DNA of 64,000 bases. Source: Hydrogenophilus sp. GTDB taxonomy: Bacteria; Pseudomonadota; Gammaproteobacteria; Burkholderiales; Thiobacillaceae. The notes below the pieces were generated by a model that was given only the letters and a program-made list of their open reading frames with translations, did no database searches and had not been told where the DNA came from. A program made the translations under genes and the position numbers. Positions within the stretch are counted from its first letter, which is position 1, and each line of letters begins with the position of its first letter. The stretch covers positions 64,616-128,615 of the forward strand of contig DYFK01000008.1 of assembly GCA_020725265.1 (NCBI GenBank), read 5' to 3'. Below, in pieces: positions 42,855 through 52,098 of the stretch.

Positions 42855-45545
42855 TCAAGTGCAACCAAACCGCGCCGCCACGCCCTCAAGCGTCATGTTC
42901 TCAGCAATCTCATCATGGGGAATCAGCACATAGCGCCACGGCTTGCCGCTGTAACTCGCCGCATGATCTGAAGCATTCGCGCACCACTGCACAGCCACCT
43001 CTTTCTTGGCCAGAACAATGGGGTCTTCCAGCTCCGTGCGCTTCTTGGGTTCTAGCATATAAATTGCGTCGGTCGTCTCGGCAACGAAATCCGGCTGGTA
43101 TTCCCGATGATCCGCCCCATCCCGGTAATAAATCTGGAACTGTCCCTTCGCAGGCTTGAACCACTTGATCGCGTCCCGCTCCAGAATCACCGCCAGCTTG
43201 CGTTCTGAGTCCGAATCGAACTTCTGCACGGGGTACAGGCATTTCTCGAAACCGCCGTAGAGGTACTTCGCCATGTTGCTTTTGTCCGCCGGCTCGACCC
43301 GGTAATTGGCGGGCGGTTCCTGCATCGAATAGGTGTAGGCGCTCTGCTTCAGCTCGGAGAAGCCCTTGTTGATCTTCACCTCGTAGCCGGCCACATCCTC
43401 CCAGTAATGGACCTGCATCTGGGCGTGGATGAAACGGGCGATGTCTTGTTGGTAACAACGCAACACCTTGCGCGCGTCGTCTTCGGAAAGATAGGTCCGG
43501 AAGTGGGCCACGGTCTGCGTTGCCAGGTCATAGAGCAAGTTGGCGTGGTGGTCGTAGGAAATGTCGTCAAAGTCCACCAGACCACTCACCACGTAGTCTT
43601 CCAGACGGGCTTCCTCGATGCCGCCACGGCCCAGGGAAACCACTTCAAGCTGATTCGTGCGCAGGTGTTGAATCCAAAGTTCGTCGGATACCGCCGGATA
43701 CTTCAGCGTGGCCAGGTCAAGTTCGAATGGCTTGAAGCCTGATTTCACCTCACCTTTGGGCACCACCAGAATGCGGGGAATATCGATGGTTTGCTGGGTG
43801 ACCAATTCCACCGTCTTCGCCACTACGGCGGCGATGTCGGGTTTCTCGGCTACCCCTTCCAGTTCCAACTGCGTCGGCTGGTGCTGTTCTTCTACAGCCT
43901 TGATGATGGCGGCCTGGATTTCGGGCTTCTTCAGGTATTCGACGGTAGGCAGCGTCTGCGGCTGGTTTTCCAGCTTGCGGATGACCTCGTAGGTGATCTG
44001 CGCCACTTTTTGATCTTCGGGCTTGGTGAAAACAGGCACGGTGTCGCCACCCGCCACCACGGTGCTACTGGTTACCTGGGCGGGTTTCAGGCCCAGCTTG
44101 GAGGCCAATTGGGATTGCGACACCACCGTGGCCGTCTTCTGGCCCAGGTCTTCGGAATCCAGTACCACCGCCTGCAAGTGAATCGCCGAATCCGGCTTGT
44201 TGGCCTCGGTGATGATCTCCTGAAACTTGTCGTGGGCAACGATGTTCAACCGGTCCACCGCCATGACGCCGGTGCGCTTGCCATAGGGCAGACGCAGACC
44301 GCGCCCGATGGATTGCTCGATGAGGATGCGGGCATTGGCTGCGCGCAGCGGCACGATGGTGTAGAGATTGGTTACGTCCCAGCCCTCCTTGAGCATGTTG
44401 ACGTGAATCACGATCTCCGTCGGCTCGTCGGTGTGCTCCACCTTGAGCAGACGAGAAATCATCTCCTCCTCTTCCGCGCCGGTCTTGCTGGAATCCACCT
44501 GGATGACCTTGTCCCGATAGCGCCCCTCAAAGAAGTTATCGGACTTGATCAGCTCGGTCAGTTGCCCGGCGTGGGTGGTGTCGCGGGCAATCACCAGCAG
44601 GAACGGCTTGACGATGGGGTTCTCACTCTCGCGGGCGTAGGTTTCCAGTTCCACCTTCACGGACTCATGCAGACGCACCCCGTCTTCCAGTTTCAGCCGT
44701 TCAATCTCCTCCACCGACATGCCCGCCGGATTGAAATTCTTCCGAGTGACCACCGCCGGCTCCTTGACGAAGCCATCGGCCATGGCCCGGCCCAGCGGGT
44801 AGTCAACAATCACGTTCTTGAAGGCCACCGCGCCCCGGCTGGTCTCGACGAACGGCGTGGCGGTCAGCTCCAGCCCGAGGATCGGTTTCAGCTCATTGAT
44901 GGCGCGCATGCCCGCATTGGCGCGGTAGCGGTGCGACTCATCCATCAGCATCACCAGGTCCGGTAGCCCGGCCAGGTAATCGAAATAGCTCTCACCGATG
45001 TATTCCGACAGCCGCTTGATGCGCGGCGACTTGCCGCCGCGCACTTCGGCCGCAATCTTTGAGATGTTGAAGATGTTGATCCGTACCCCACCGAACAGGG
45101 TGCCGCTCATGGGGTCGCGTTGGTCGTAGTTGTCGCCGGTAATGATGGAAGGTGCGTCGATGGCGAACTCGGCGATGCCCCGGAACACGTACTTGGGATG
45201 GTTGCGGTCGCTGAAATCGGCGATCAGCTTGTTGTAGATGGTCAGGTTGGGCGCCAGCACGAAGAAGTTGTTGATGCCGTGGGCCAGGTGCAGATAGGCG
45301 ATGAAGGCCCCCATCAGGCGGGTCTTGCCCACGCCCGTGGCCAGAGCGAAACACAGGGATGGAAACTCCCGCTCGAAGTCCGTCACTGACGGAAACTCGC
45401 TCCTGATGGTCTCCAACACCGCCGCCAGGTCCACGCCCTTGCCCGGCGGGGCAATCTCGGTGATGCGGTCCAGGATTTCCAGCGAGCGACGCTGGGGCGG
45501 ACGCAGGCTCAGGCGGCCGGCGATGGCGTTGACGTGGCGGTTCAT
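42855..45545 (-). CDS. res: Type III restriction enzyme Res subunit (helicase-nuclease)
   Basis: The 896-residue protein is an SF2 helicase with Walker A ATGVGKTRLMGAF (about 69-82) and DESHRYR (about 201). SIGRGLRLPYGKR serves as motif VI. A C-terminal PD-ExK nuclease core is seen in PDFVAETTDAIYMLEPKKR (about 818-840). This is the Res layout of type III restriction enzymes, which translocate and cut when two unmodified sites meet. It is the last gene of a nine-gene operon and overlaps rhuM by 4 bases instead of following mod directly. Confidence 0.92.
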   Translation of the reverse strand: MNRHVNAIAGRLSLRPPQRRSLEILDRITEIAPPGKGVDLAAVLETIRSEFPSVTDFEREFPSLCFALATGVGKTRLMGAFIAYLHLAHGINNFFVLAPNLTIYNKLIADFSDRNHPKYVFRGIAEFAIDAPSIITGDNYDQRDPMSGTLFGGVRINIFNISKIAAEVRGGKSPRIKRLSEYIGESYFDYLAGLPDLVMLMDESHRYRANAGMRAINELKPILGLELTATPFVETSRGAVAFKNVIVDYPLGRAMADGFVKEPAVVTRKNFNPAGMSVEEIERLKLEDGVRLHESVKVELETYARESENPIVKPFLLVIARDTTHAGQLTELIKSDNFFEGRYRDKVIQVDSSKTGAEEEEMISRLLKVEHTDEPTEIVIHVNMLKEGWDVTNLYTIVPLRAANARILIEQSIGRGLRLPYGKRTGVMAVDRLNIVAHDKFQEIITEANKPDSAIHLQAVVLDSEDLGQKTATVVSQSQLASKLGLKPAQVTSSTVVAGGDTVPVFTKPEDQKVAQITYEVIRKLENQPQTLPTVEYLKKPEIQAAIIKAVEEQHQPTQLELEGVAEKPDIAAVVAKTVELVTQQTIDIPRILVVPKGEVKSGFKPFELDLATLKYPAVSDELWIQHLRTNQLEVVSLGRGGIEEARLEDYVVSGLVDFDDISYDHHANLLYDLATQTVAHFRTYLSEDDARKVLRCYQQDIARFIHAQMQVHYWEDVAGYEVKINKGFSELKQSAYTYSMQEPPANYRVEPADKSNMAKYLYGGFEKCLYPVQKFDSDSERKLAVILERDAIKWFKPAKGQFQIYYRDGADHREYQPDFVAETTDAIYMLEPKKRTELEDPIVLAKKEVAVQWCANASDHAASYSGKPWRYVLIPHDEIAENMTLEGVAARFGCT

Positions 45546-46588
45546 TGGCCGTCCCCCTTGTTCTTCTCGTTCTGTTCCAACTGCCGCACCAGTCGATCGA
45601 AATCGCTCTCGTACAGCCTGTCCTGCACGATGCGGTATTTCTCGAATTCGCTTTCGGCATGGGCCTTGGCGATTTCGGCCGTCACGCGGCCCGCGTCCTG
45701 CAACACCGCCCGGTCGGTGGCCTCGATGAAGCGGTTCAGGCGCGTCTCCCAGTCCTGCATGGTCATGGGCATCTTGCGTAACGCCATATCCTCGGCCACG
45801 TCCAGATAGGCATTGACCAGCCGGGAAAGCTGGGCCAGTTCAGATTCCGTCAGGTAATTCTTGGCCACCGACACATCGAACTTCTGGATTTTTCCGCGCG
45901 GCGCATCCTTCCAGGTCGTCAGGCCCATGTTTTCCTGCGTCGCATCGGCGCGGGTGAAGACGACTTCCGCCGCCGTCTGCCCATGAATAGCCCAATGCAG
46001 TTTGTTCTGCACCGTGGCGAAGAACCGCTTGGTGGCTTGGGCCGTGACGTCGTAGTCGATGGCGGTGGCGTAGATATCGGTGATCTTCTGGTAGAACTTG
46101 CGTTCAGACAGGCGTATCTCGCGGACGCGCTGGAGCTGTTCTTCAAAGTACTGATCCGCCAGGACGGAGCCGCCGCTTTTCAGGCGCTCGTCGTCCATCG
46201 TGTAACCCTTGATGGCGAATTCCTCGACGATGCCGGTGGCCCATTTGCGGAACTGCACCGCACGTTCCGAATTGACCTTGTAGCCCACGGCGATGATGGC
46301 GGCCAGGTTGTAATGGCGGGTGTCGTAGGTCTTACCGTCGGCGGCAGTTATCCGAAAATTTCGGATAACTGCTTCCTCTTGTAACTCGCTGTCGGAAAAG
46401 ACTTTCTTCAAGTGGTAGTTGATGGTTCGCACATCCACGTCGTAGAGCTGCGCCATCATCTTCTGGCTGATCCAGACGTTTTCATCGGCATACACCGCCT
46501 CCACGCCCCCCTGCCCGGTGGCCGCTACAAAGGTCAGGTACTCCGCCGCCGAAGAGCGAACCAGCGAGACCTCCTTCTTCTTGTTCAT
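45542..46588 (-). CDS. RhuM-family protein
   Basis: The 348-residue protein matches RhuM: VWISQKMMAQLYDVDVRTINYHLKKVF is an N-terminal helix-turn-helix-like part, with IRNFRITAADGKTYDTRHYNLAAIIAVGYKV following. RFFATVQNKLHWAIHGQTAAEVV lies further on. RhuM genes are common in mobile and defence islands; a DNA-binding or Fic-like regulatory role is proposed for relatives but unproven. It separates mod and res and overlaps both by 4 bases, so it is made with the restriction enzyme. Confidence 0.88.
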   Translation of the reverse strand: MNKKKEVSLVRSSAAEYLTFVAATGQGGVEAVYADENVWISQKMMAQLYDVDVRTINYHLKKVFSDSELQEEAVIRNFRITAADGKTYDTRHYNLAAIIAVGYKVNSERAVQFRKWATGIVEEFAIKGYTMDDERLKSGGSVLADQYFEEQLQRVREIRLSERKFYQKITDIYATAIDYDVTAQATKRFFATVQNKLHWAIHGQTAAEVVFTRADATQENMGLTTWKDAPRGKIQKFDVSVAKNYLTESELAQLSRLVNAYLDVAEDMALRKMPMTMQDWETRLNRFIEATDRAVLQDAGRVTAEIAKAHAESEFEKYRIVQDRLYESDFDRLVRQLEQNEKNKGDGQ

Positions 46589-48354
46589 GGTTCTCCCCCA
46601 TCGAACAGCGATTGCTGCCCCGGTGCCCTTCTCCCCTCCCCCGCAAGCGGGGGAGGGGCCGGGGGAGAGGGGGGTTCCGGCGCCGCCGGCAGGTTCTCCA
46701 CCCGCAACGAATAATCGTCATGCCCCCACTCGCAGCGCGACAGCACCTGCTTCGGGATTTTCTTCACCGTGAGATTGGCGAACTCCTCCCGGCTGCGGAA
46801 GGCCGGACACAGCACCAGCAAAGTCCGCTCCGGCCCCACCTCGTCGGCAAGCTGCTGCAACTGCTCATGGCTCAGGGTGGCGGTGGTGACGTAGATGAAA
46901 TCCCGCTCTGTGGAATGGCCGTGCTGCCAGTACACCGCGTCGGAGGGCGCATAGGTGAAGCCCTCCAGCTTGCACAACGCCTCCGCCAGCATGGCGGCGT
47001 TGTAGTCTCGGTGGATGACCCAGTTGCCCCACTTGTCCTTTTCCAGCAGCGACGGCGCCAGCCGGTAATAGCGGAACCCGCCGCCGCCCTTCCAATTCAC
47101 CGCCTTGCTGATGCCGCCCTGGTCTTCGCCGTCGATGACCTTCTTCAGGCGCGGAATGATGTGGGTGTGACAGTGCCCCCCCAGTTCCACCATGATCCAG
47201 CGCCGCCCCATCTTGTGGGCTACGGCACCGGTGGTGCCCGAACCTGCAAACGAATCAAGAACAATATCCCCTGGTTTCGTTGCTAGGTCGAAGCACCGCT
47301 TGATCAATGCCTCAGGTTTCTTTCCTTTTGGAAATTCAACACCACCTTCGTTGTGAAGGTTATTGGACAGAATGTCATCCCAAAGACTGGTGAGCGGCTC
47401 GCCTGCCACATATTGGCCGTCAATCAGCTTTAGCTTGTCAGAATAGAAGAGGATGCGTTCGCCATTCGTGAAGTACATGTTTGAATGAGCATCACGTTCG
47501 AGCAGGAGAACTTCGTTAGGCGTGGCTTTTGACTGGTCTATCATGCCGCGTGCTTCACTGCTTACTGCGTTGTAATCAGGACGAGCAAGACGAACCACTT
47601 GCTGCGCGTGAGTCATCACGAAATCAGAGAGCAGATCTTCGTACTCGTCGCCGAGGGCCTTCTTGATGCCTTTTTCTGAAATGCCAAGGCTCTGTGCGAA
47701 AGCCCTTGTTAGCGTCGTGAAGCGCCACATCGCATAGGGATCAGCGAAATTTTCAATGAACTGGCCATATCGCTTATCTCGCTCGGCACGCGCTGTGAAA
47801 ACACGATTGGGAGCCCACGCCGACCTATTCTTTGCGTAAATCAGGATGAAATTGGTGGTGCTGACAACACCAGGATTGATCGACTTATGCCCGGTCGCTG
47901 ATCCCTGTTTAAACGAGACGACTGATACCCGATTGGCCCGTCCGAAAACTTCGTCAAGCAGGACGATCAGGTAGCCAAGTTCGTTATCGTCAATATGGAC
48001 GAACAGCGTGCCGTCATCAGACATCAAGCGGCGTAGGGACTCAGCGCGATCTCGAATCAAGCCGAGCCAGATCGAGTGCTCGTAACCATCGTCATAATGC
48101 TCAAAGGCCTGCTGGGTATTGAATGGGGGGTCGATATACACGCACTTCACCCGCCCCGCGAACTCCGCCTCCAGCGCCTTCAAGGCCAGCAGGTTGTCGC
48201 CGAAGATCAGCCGGTTGTCGAAGAGGTCGTTGTCGCTCACCCGATGCCCGGCGTGATAACTCCGCGCCGGCTCTTCCAGCAGGATGCGCGGCTCCAGCCG
48301 AGGCCGGCTCTCCTTGCCGATCCAGGTGAGTTCGAGTTTTTGCTTGTTTTTCAT
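46585..48354 (-). CDS. mod: Type III DNA methyltransferase Mod subunit
   Basis: The 589-residue protein is a beta-class adenine-N6 methyltransferase: motif IV DPPFN at residues 75-79 precedes motif I, IVLDSFAGSGTTGAVA (about 365-380). Mod recognises the site and modifies one strand, and guides Res. The C-terminal tail (PEPPSPPAPPPLAGEGRRAPG) is encoded by a palindromic repeat (46626-46674), an insertion that changed only the end of the protein. It overlaps TcmP and RhuM genes by 4 bases. Confidence 0.93.
   Translation of the reverse strand: MKNKQKLELTWIGKESRPRLEPRILLEEPARSYHAGHRVSDNDLFDNRLIFGDNLLALKALEAEFAGRVKCVYIDPPFNTQQAFEHYDDGYEHSIWLGLIRDRAESLRRLMSDDGTLFVHIDDNELGYLIVLLDEVFGRANRVSVVSFKQGSATGHKSINPGVVSTTNFILIYAKNRSAWAPNRVFTARAERDKRYGQFIENFADPYAMWRFTTLTRAFAQSLGISEKGIKKALGDEYEDLLSDFVMTHAQQVVRLARPDYNAVSSEARGMIDQSKATPNEVLLLERDAHSNMYFTNGERILFYSDKLKLIDGQYVAGEPLTSLWDDILSNNLHNEGGVEFPKGKKPEALIKRCFDLATKPGDIVLDSFAGSGTTGAVAHKMGRRWIMVELGGHCHTHIIPRLKKVIDGEDQGGISKAVNWKGGGGFRYYRLAPSLLEKDKWGNWVIHRDYNAAMLAEALCKLEGFTYAPSDAVYWQHGHSTERDFIYVTTATLSHEQLQQLADEVGPERTLLVLCPAFRSREEFANLTVKKIPKQVLSRCEWGHDDYSLRVENLPAAPEPPSPPAPPPLAGEGRRAPGQQSLFDGGEP
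46626..46674. repeat. GC palindromic repeat inside the end of mod
   Basis: The 26-base core (46633-46658) is identical to that at 33712-33737; the outer arms here are imperfect (CCCTTCTCCC / GGGAGAGGGG). It is translated in a different frame from the copy in the LolA-like gene, yielding Pro-rich rather than Gly-rich sequence. Confidence 0.85.
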
Positions 48355-49622
48355 GGGAAAAATAGTGACCGCTGGGGCGGCGCAATAATTTGATCGCTCG
48401 ATTTTATTTGCTGGGCAGAACGGCGTTTCACCCCCCCCGGACTGATGATCTCAACCACTCTCCCCTCAAGCTGTTGCCCCAAGGAGTCCCGATAAATAAT
48501 CGCCGAAGCTGGCGACTCATTGCAGGTCGTGGCAAACAACTCACCAAAGCTGAGGCCTTCAGCATTGGCATAAACAAGGCGGGGTATCTGTTCATTCAAA
48601 GCGGCAATGCTGGCTTTGCGGGCGACATCGTCGAACTCGAACCCCAAACAGGTTTGGCCCTTGCGTTCATCGTCATGATCCGGGTCGTAGCCGACCATCT
48701 GGAACATCTCCAACCCTGGACCACCATAGTGGATAAAGTAATTGTTGTTATTCCAGTGCACCTCGGTCATGACGTCGCGTGCCCGGTGATGCTGCGAAAG
48801 GTGGATAAGCCAGTAATCGCCATGCCCTTTCTTGTTCCGGATGAAAAAGGGCGTGTAGTACTTGGCACCACATCGATTTACCAATGAGCGGTAAAGTCCG
48901 CTTTGTATGAACAGACGCCAGTCTTTTTCGGAGTTTTTGATCTCATCGATAGAGCGGCCTTGCAGGATGTCCGGTATGCCGATTTCATCAAGCAACGACT
49001 GCGTGAGTTCGCCTACGCCGGCGAAATTCAGGAATGAGTCGACGCCGAAAGTCAGGATGACTTCGGCGCTTGGTAATTGGGCAAAGATCTTTCGGACCAG
49101 TGGAGCCGGTATGTCTTTGTAACCATATTGATCCAGTGCGAAGATCGACCGGCCATTTTTTGGGCTTTTCCGTTTAATGAAATCGATGATGTCGTCAGCT
49201 TCGTCCTGAAATTTGGCATGGCGGAGCTGGATGTTGTTTCCGATATGACCGCCATGTCCTTCTTCCCGCAACACCTTGTCGAGATGCGCGTGAGCATGGC
49301 GATCGGCTTCGATGAAAAAATAGTCAACCTTCAGGTCAACGGGCTTCCTGCGCCCCTGGTTGATCAGAAAATCCGCCTCGCGGGTAGCATCGAGAAAGAT
49401 GAAGGGGGAACCCTTGACGAGTTCACCGGTATCGCTGTGGACGTATTGACCACCACCGGCGAAACCATCCACAAGTGTGAGTCGAAGAACATCCTGATTG
49501 GGCGAGCTGACCAAGGTCTGGAAATACGCGGCCAGATACGACTGCAGTATCCGGTGTTTGGCAATACTATGCGGTTGTATGAGATCGGGCCCATTTTTCC
49601 AGTTGTATGGCTTGCGAGACAT
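48351..49622 (-). CDS. tcmP: Three-Cys-motif partner protein TcmP
   Basis: The 423-residue protein is the usual partner of DUF5131 proteins. LTLVDGFAGGGQY (about 49-61) looks like a Rossmann SAM-binding loop, and YFFIEADRHAHAHL supplies an acidic residue after strand 2. ILTFGVDSFLNF and FFIRNKKGHGDYWLIHLSQHHRARDVM follow. A methyltransferase-type fold is inferred. ATG 49622 is preferred to TTG 49634. It sits directly after the three-Cys gene and overlaps mod by 4 bases. Confidence 0.85.
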   Translation of the reverse strand: MSRKPYNWKNGPDLIQPHSIAKHRILQSYLAAYFQTLVSSPNQDVLRLTLVDGFAGGGQYVHSDTGELVKGSPFIFLDATREADFLINQGRRKPVDLKVDYFFIEADRHAHAHLDKVLREEGHGGHIGNNIQLRHAKFQDEADDIIDFIKRKSPKNGRSIFALDQYGYKDIPAPLVRKIFAQLPSAEVILTFGVDSFLNFAGVGELTQSLLDEIGIPDILQGRSIDEIKNSEKDWRLFIQSGLYRSLVNRCGAKYYTPFFIRNKKGHGDYWLIHLSQHHRARDVMTEVHWNNNNYFIHYGGPGLEMFQMVGYDPDHDDERKGQTCLGFEFDDVARKASIAALNEQIPRLVYANAEGLSFGELFATTCNESPASAIIYRDSLGQQLEGRVVEIISPGGVKRRSAQQIKSSDQIIAPPQRSLFFP

Positions 49623-49630
49623 AACTTCCT

Positions 49631-50377
49631 TCAAGGCAAGGCGGATACTGCGGGCATGTCATCCCAAGTACGGCCTGCGAGTAGCCGTCCATTGGCTTTC
49701 TTGGAGCGCCGCTTGCCATCGGCCCCCCACCCTCCCCATTGTTTGAAAAAGAACTGCACTTTCTGTGCTTCGCATTGCTGGCGGATATTTTCCACCCATT
49801 CGACCTTCATCGGCCTGGCCTTCGGCCCTGATTCCCCTCCCACGATTACCCAGTGGATGCCGTCAAGATTTAGCTTGCCCAGATCTTCTAGTAGCGGCTC
49901 AATCGATAGGAAGCGTATGCGCGCTTCCACTTTCCTTAGGCAATCGATTCGCGCTAGGCCACTCAATTTGTCTTCAACTGTCACGCCAATCCATGCATTG
50001 GATGGCACGGTACGAGGCCTGAAATACGAGGCCAGCCGCTCCGCACGTTTGGTGAGTATCTGGAAAGTATGTTGAGGGCAACGCTCAATGACATCGAAGA
50101 CCTGTTCGATGTAGGTGTCGCTAACCTTCTTATGGAAAAGGTCCGACATTGAGTTAACAAAATAGACGGCGGGTTTTTTTCGATTGATCGGTTCCGATAA
50201 TCTGTTCGGCAAGAGTGTCAGCTGGAAACCGTTCTCGTAGCCGGGCGTTCCCATGGCCTTGAGCCGCTTGGCCATGGCCTCCGCATAGCAGTGCTTACAG
50301 CCAGCGGAAATCTTGCTGCAACCCACGGTCGGGTTCCAGGTCGCTTCAGTCCACTCGATACGGCTGGTTTGTGACAT
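49631..50377 (-). CDS. DUF5131 (phage Gp37/Gp68-like) three-Cys-motif protein
   Basis: The 248-residue protein begins MSQTSRIEWTEATWNPTVGC with cysteines 20, 27 and 30 (CX6CX2C in CSKISAGCKHCYAE), a radical-SAM-like cluster motif. VNSMSDLFHKKVSD, FQILTKRAERL, IGVTVED, RFLSIEPLL and IVGGESGPKARP are DUF5131 hallmarks. An Fe-S enzyme acting on a nucleic acid or nucleotide is plausible but unproven. It forms a pair with TcmP, here embedded in a restriction operon. Confidence 0.88.
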   Translation of the reverse strand: MSQTSRIEWTEATWNPTVGCSKISAGCKHCYAEAMAKRLKAMGTPGYENGFQLTLLPNRLSEPINRKKPAVYFVNSMSDLFHKKVSDTYIEQVFDVIERCPQHTFQILTKRAERLASYFRPRTVPSNAWIGVTVEDKLSGLARIDCLRKVEARIRFLSIEPLLEDLGKLNLDGIHWVIVGGESGPKARPMKVEWVENIRQQCEAQKVQFFFKQWGGWGADGKRRSKKANGRLLAGRTWDDMPAVSALP

Positions 50378-50398
50378 GGCGTATGCGCTAATTAGCGG

Positions 50399-50896
50399 TC
50401 AGAACGTCCAGCCTTGCTGGTGCATGAATTCTTCCAGGTCGATGCAGGGAATCTTGAAGTGGGCACAGACGTTGGGAATTTTGGCCGCATTAGGCTTGAG
50501 GGTGAGCGGCTTGCCGCCGCGCTGCCAGCCTTCCTCGGTGACCACCGTTGCCCCGTTGATCCGGGCGCAGGCGATGACGAAGGGGTCGGCGACGGGCGTG
50601 CCCTTGAGCCGCTGCTGGGCGCCGATCAAGCCCTGGAAGTGCTTGATCTTGAATATTTTGGCCACGAACAGCAGTTCGGGCCCGGTCGGCGTGGTGAATA
50701 AAGCCTTGTTGCCCTTCACCCATTTCATGACTTCTTCGCTGACCGCCTGCCGTTCCAGTTCGTTGTACACCTCGCGCGTGGAGAGGAGTTCTTGCCAGGC
50801 AACGAGGTCGTCCAGGCCATCCCAGATGCTCTTGAAGACGCGTGGGTAGAAATGTTGGAGGGAGCGAATGGAACTAGTGTCGAAGACATAGCTCAT
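50399..50896 (-). CDS. DUF4411 PIN-like protein
   Basis: The 165-residue protein has PIN-type acidic residues in YVFDTSSIRSL (D6), STREVYNEL and VADPFVIACA, followed by ATVVTEEGW. This is the DUF4411 pattern. DUF4411 genes usually follow an HTH-ImmA gene as here, and the pair behaves like a toxin-antitoxin unit; RNase activity is inferred. It overlaps the upstream gene by 4 bases and ends 21 bases before the DUF5131 gene. Confidence 0.88.
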   Translation of the reverse strand: MSYVFDTSSIRSLQHFYPRVFKSIWDGLDDLVAWQELLSTREVYNELERQAVSEEVMKWVKGNKALFTTPTGPELLFVAKIFKIKHFQGLIGAQQRLKGTPVADPFVIACARINGATVVTEEGWQRGGKPLTLKPNAAKIPNVCAHFKIPCIDLEEFMHQQGWTF

Positions 50897-52065
50897 GCCT
50901 CGGCCCCTTGCAGAATCCGCTCTTCGAAACCGGCGTAGTTCTTAGGCTTGATGCCCAAAAGATCGGCGGCCTGCTCAAGGCTAATCTGGTGTCGGTAATG
51001 GCGGCTGACCACTTCCTTGGCGAAACGGTCGCTGATGTAAGCGCCCTGGTTGAGATACCAGTTGCCGCCACCGGCTTCTTTTTTCTGGGCGGCCCAATAC
51101 TTGGCCTTGCGTTCATAAAACGCTTGGCCAACCCTGCCCTGATCGAGAAAGCGACGCAGGATGGCTTCCCTGCTGACTCCGTAGCGATTGGCGAGGGCGG
51201 CAAACTGGGCCTCCGTGGCCTGCTCCAAGTTCGCGGGAAACTGTTCTGCCTGGTCTGCGAAGTCCTGTGCCGGAATGAGGACTTCCGCGGCGATGGCATT
51301 ACAGAACTGCTCGACCTTCCGTTCATTGCGCGGCAATTGCTCAATGTAGGCGGTGTCGAACTTGCTCAAGCCGTTCATGCTCAGGAGCAGATGGGCGAGT
51401 TCGTGGAGCAGGCTGAATATCTGTCGGGTCTTGGTGGTGCTGTTGTTGAGATATACAACCGGCAAATGCTCGTCCATCAAGCAAAAGCCGGAGATGTCCT
51501 TCTGTTTGAACGCGGCCTTGAAAACGAAGATGCCGCAAGCCTCGATGGCACTCCGCCATGCCTTGAGGGCTTGCTCGTCAGTTTTCCAGGCGGCCTGCTG
51601 TTCAAGCGTGATGCCCAATTGCTCGCGAATGGCCTGGGCCTGGCCGGCAATGTCTTTTGACAGCGAAAGAGATACGGTTTTCCAGATATGCCGCTCGGCG
51701 GGGTTGTGTCCGTCGAACAGGTCACGCAAGGCAAGTTGGTAGGCGTGGGCGCGGCGGATGTGCAGATAGGTATCGCGTTGAAGCGTCTGCAAATCCGCCT
51801 CCGGTAACGTCCGGAACTCGCGTTGCGGAAGAGTTTCCTCCGGAGGGGTCGGCAAGAAAAACACCGCCAATGGCCGTTTATATATTTCGTATGCCAGTTT
51901 TTCCAATTGCGGATAAGTGGGTGCGGCGGTCCCATCTTCCCAGGCCTCGATCTCCTCGGGTTGCCGCTTTAACTTGCTGGCAACATCAATGATATCTAGC
52001 CCGACTGACTGCCTGGCCCACCGGAAAATTGCGGGCTGGATGCCCATGACAGGTTCGTGTTTCAT
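50893..52065 (-). CDS. HTH (XRE) and ImmA/IrrE metallopeptidase protein
   Basis: The 390-residue protein has an N-terminal Cro/CI-type helix-turn-helix (DVASKLKRQPEEIEAWEDGTAAPTYPQLEKLA, about 26-57). An ImmA/IrrE zinc protease domain follows with HELAH (about residue 222). ImmA-type proteases cut a repressor on damage or phage signals. Coupling to the DUF4411 gene suggests it acts as antitoxin and sensor. GGAGGAACC precedes the ATG. Confidence 0.92.
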   Translation of the reverse strand: MKHEPVMGIQPAIFRWARQSVGLDIIDVASKLKRQPEEIEAWEDGTAAPTYPQLEKLAYEIYKRPLAVFFLPTPPEETLPQREFRTLPEADLQTLQRDTYLHIRRAHAYQLALRDLFDGHNPAERHIWKTVSLSLSKDIAGQAQAIREQLGITLEQQAAWKTDEQALKAWRSAIEACGIFVFKAAFKQKDISGFCLMDEHLPVVYLNNSTTKTRQIFSLLHELAHLLLSMNGLSKFDTAYIEQLPRNERKVEQFCNAIAAEVLIPAQDFADQAEQFPANLEQATEAQFAALANRYGVSREAILRRFLDQGRVGQAFYERKAKYWAAQKKEAGGGNWYLNQGAYISDRFAKEVVSRHYRHQISLEQAADLLGIKPKNYAGFEERILQGAEA

Positions 52066-52098
52066 CGTTCGGTTCCTCCTCCCCAGGGCGTCTCATCG

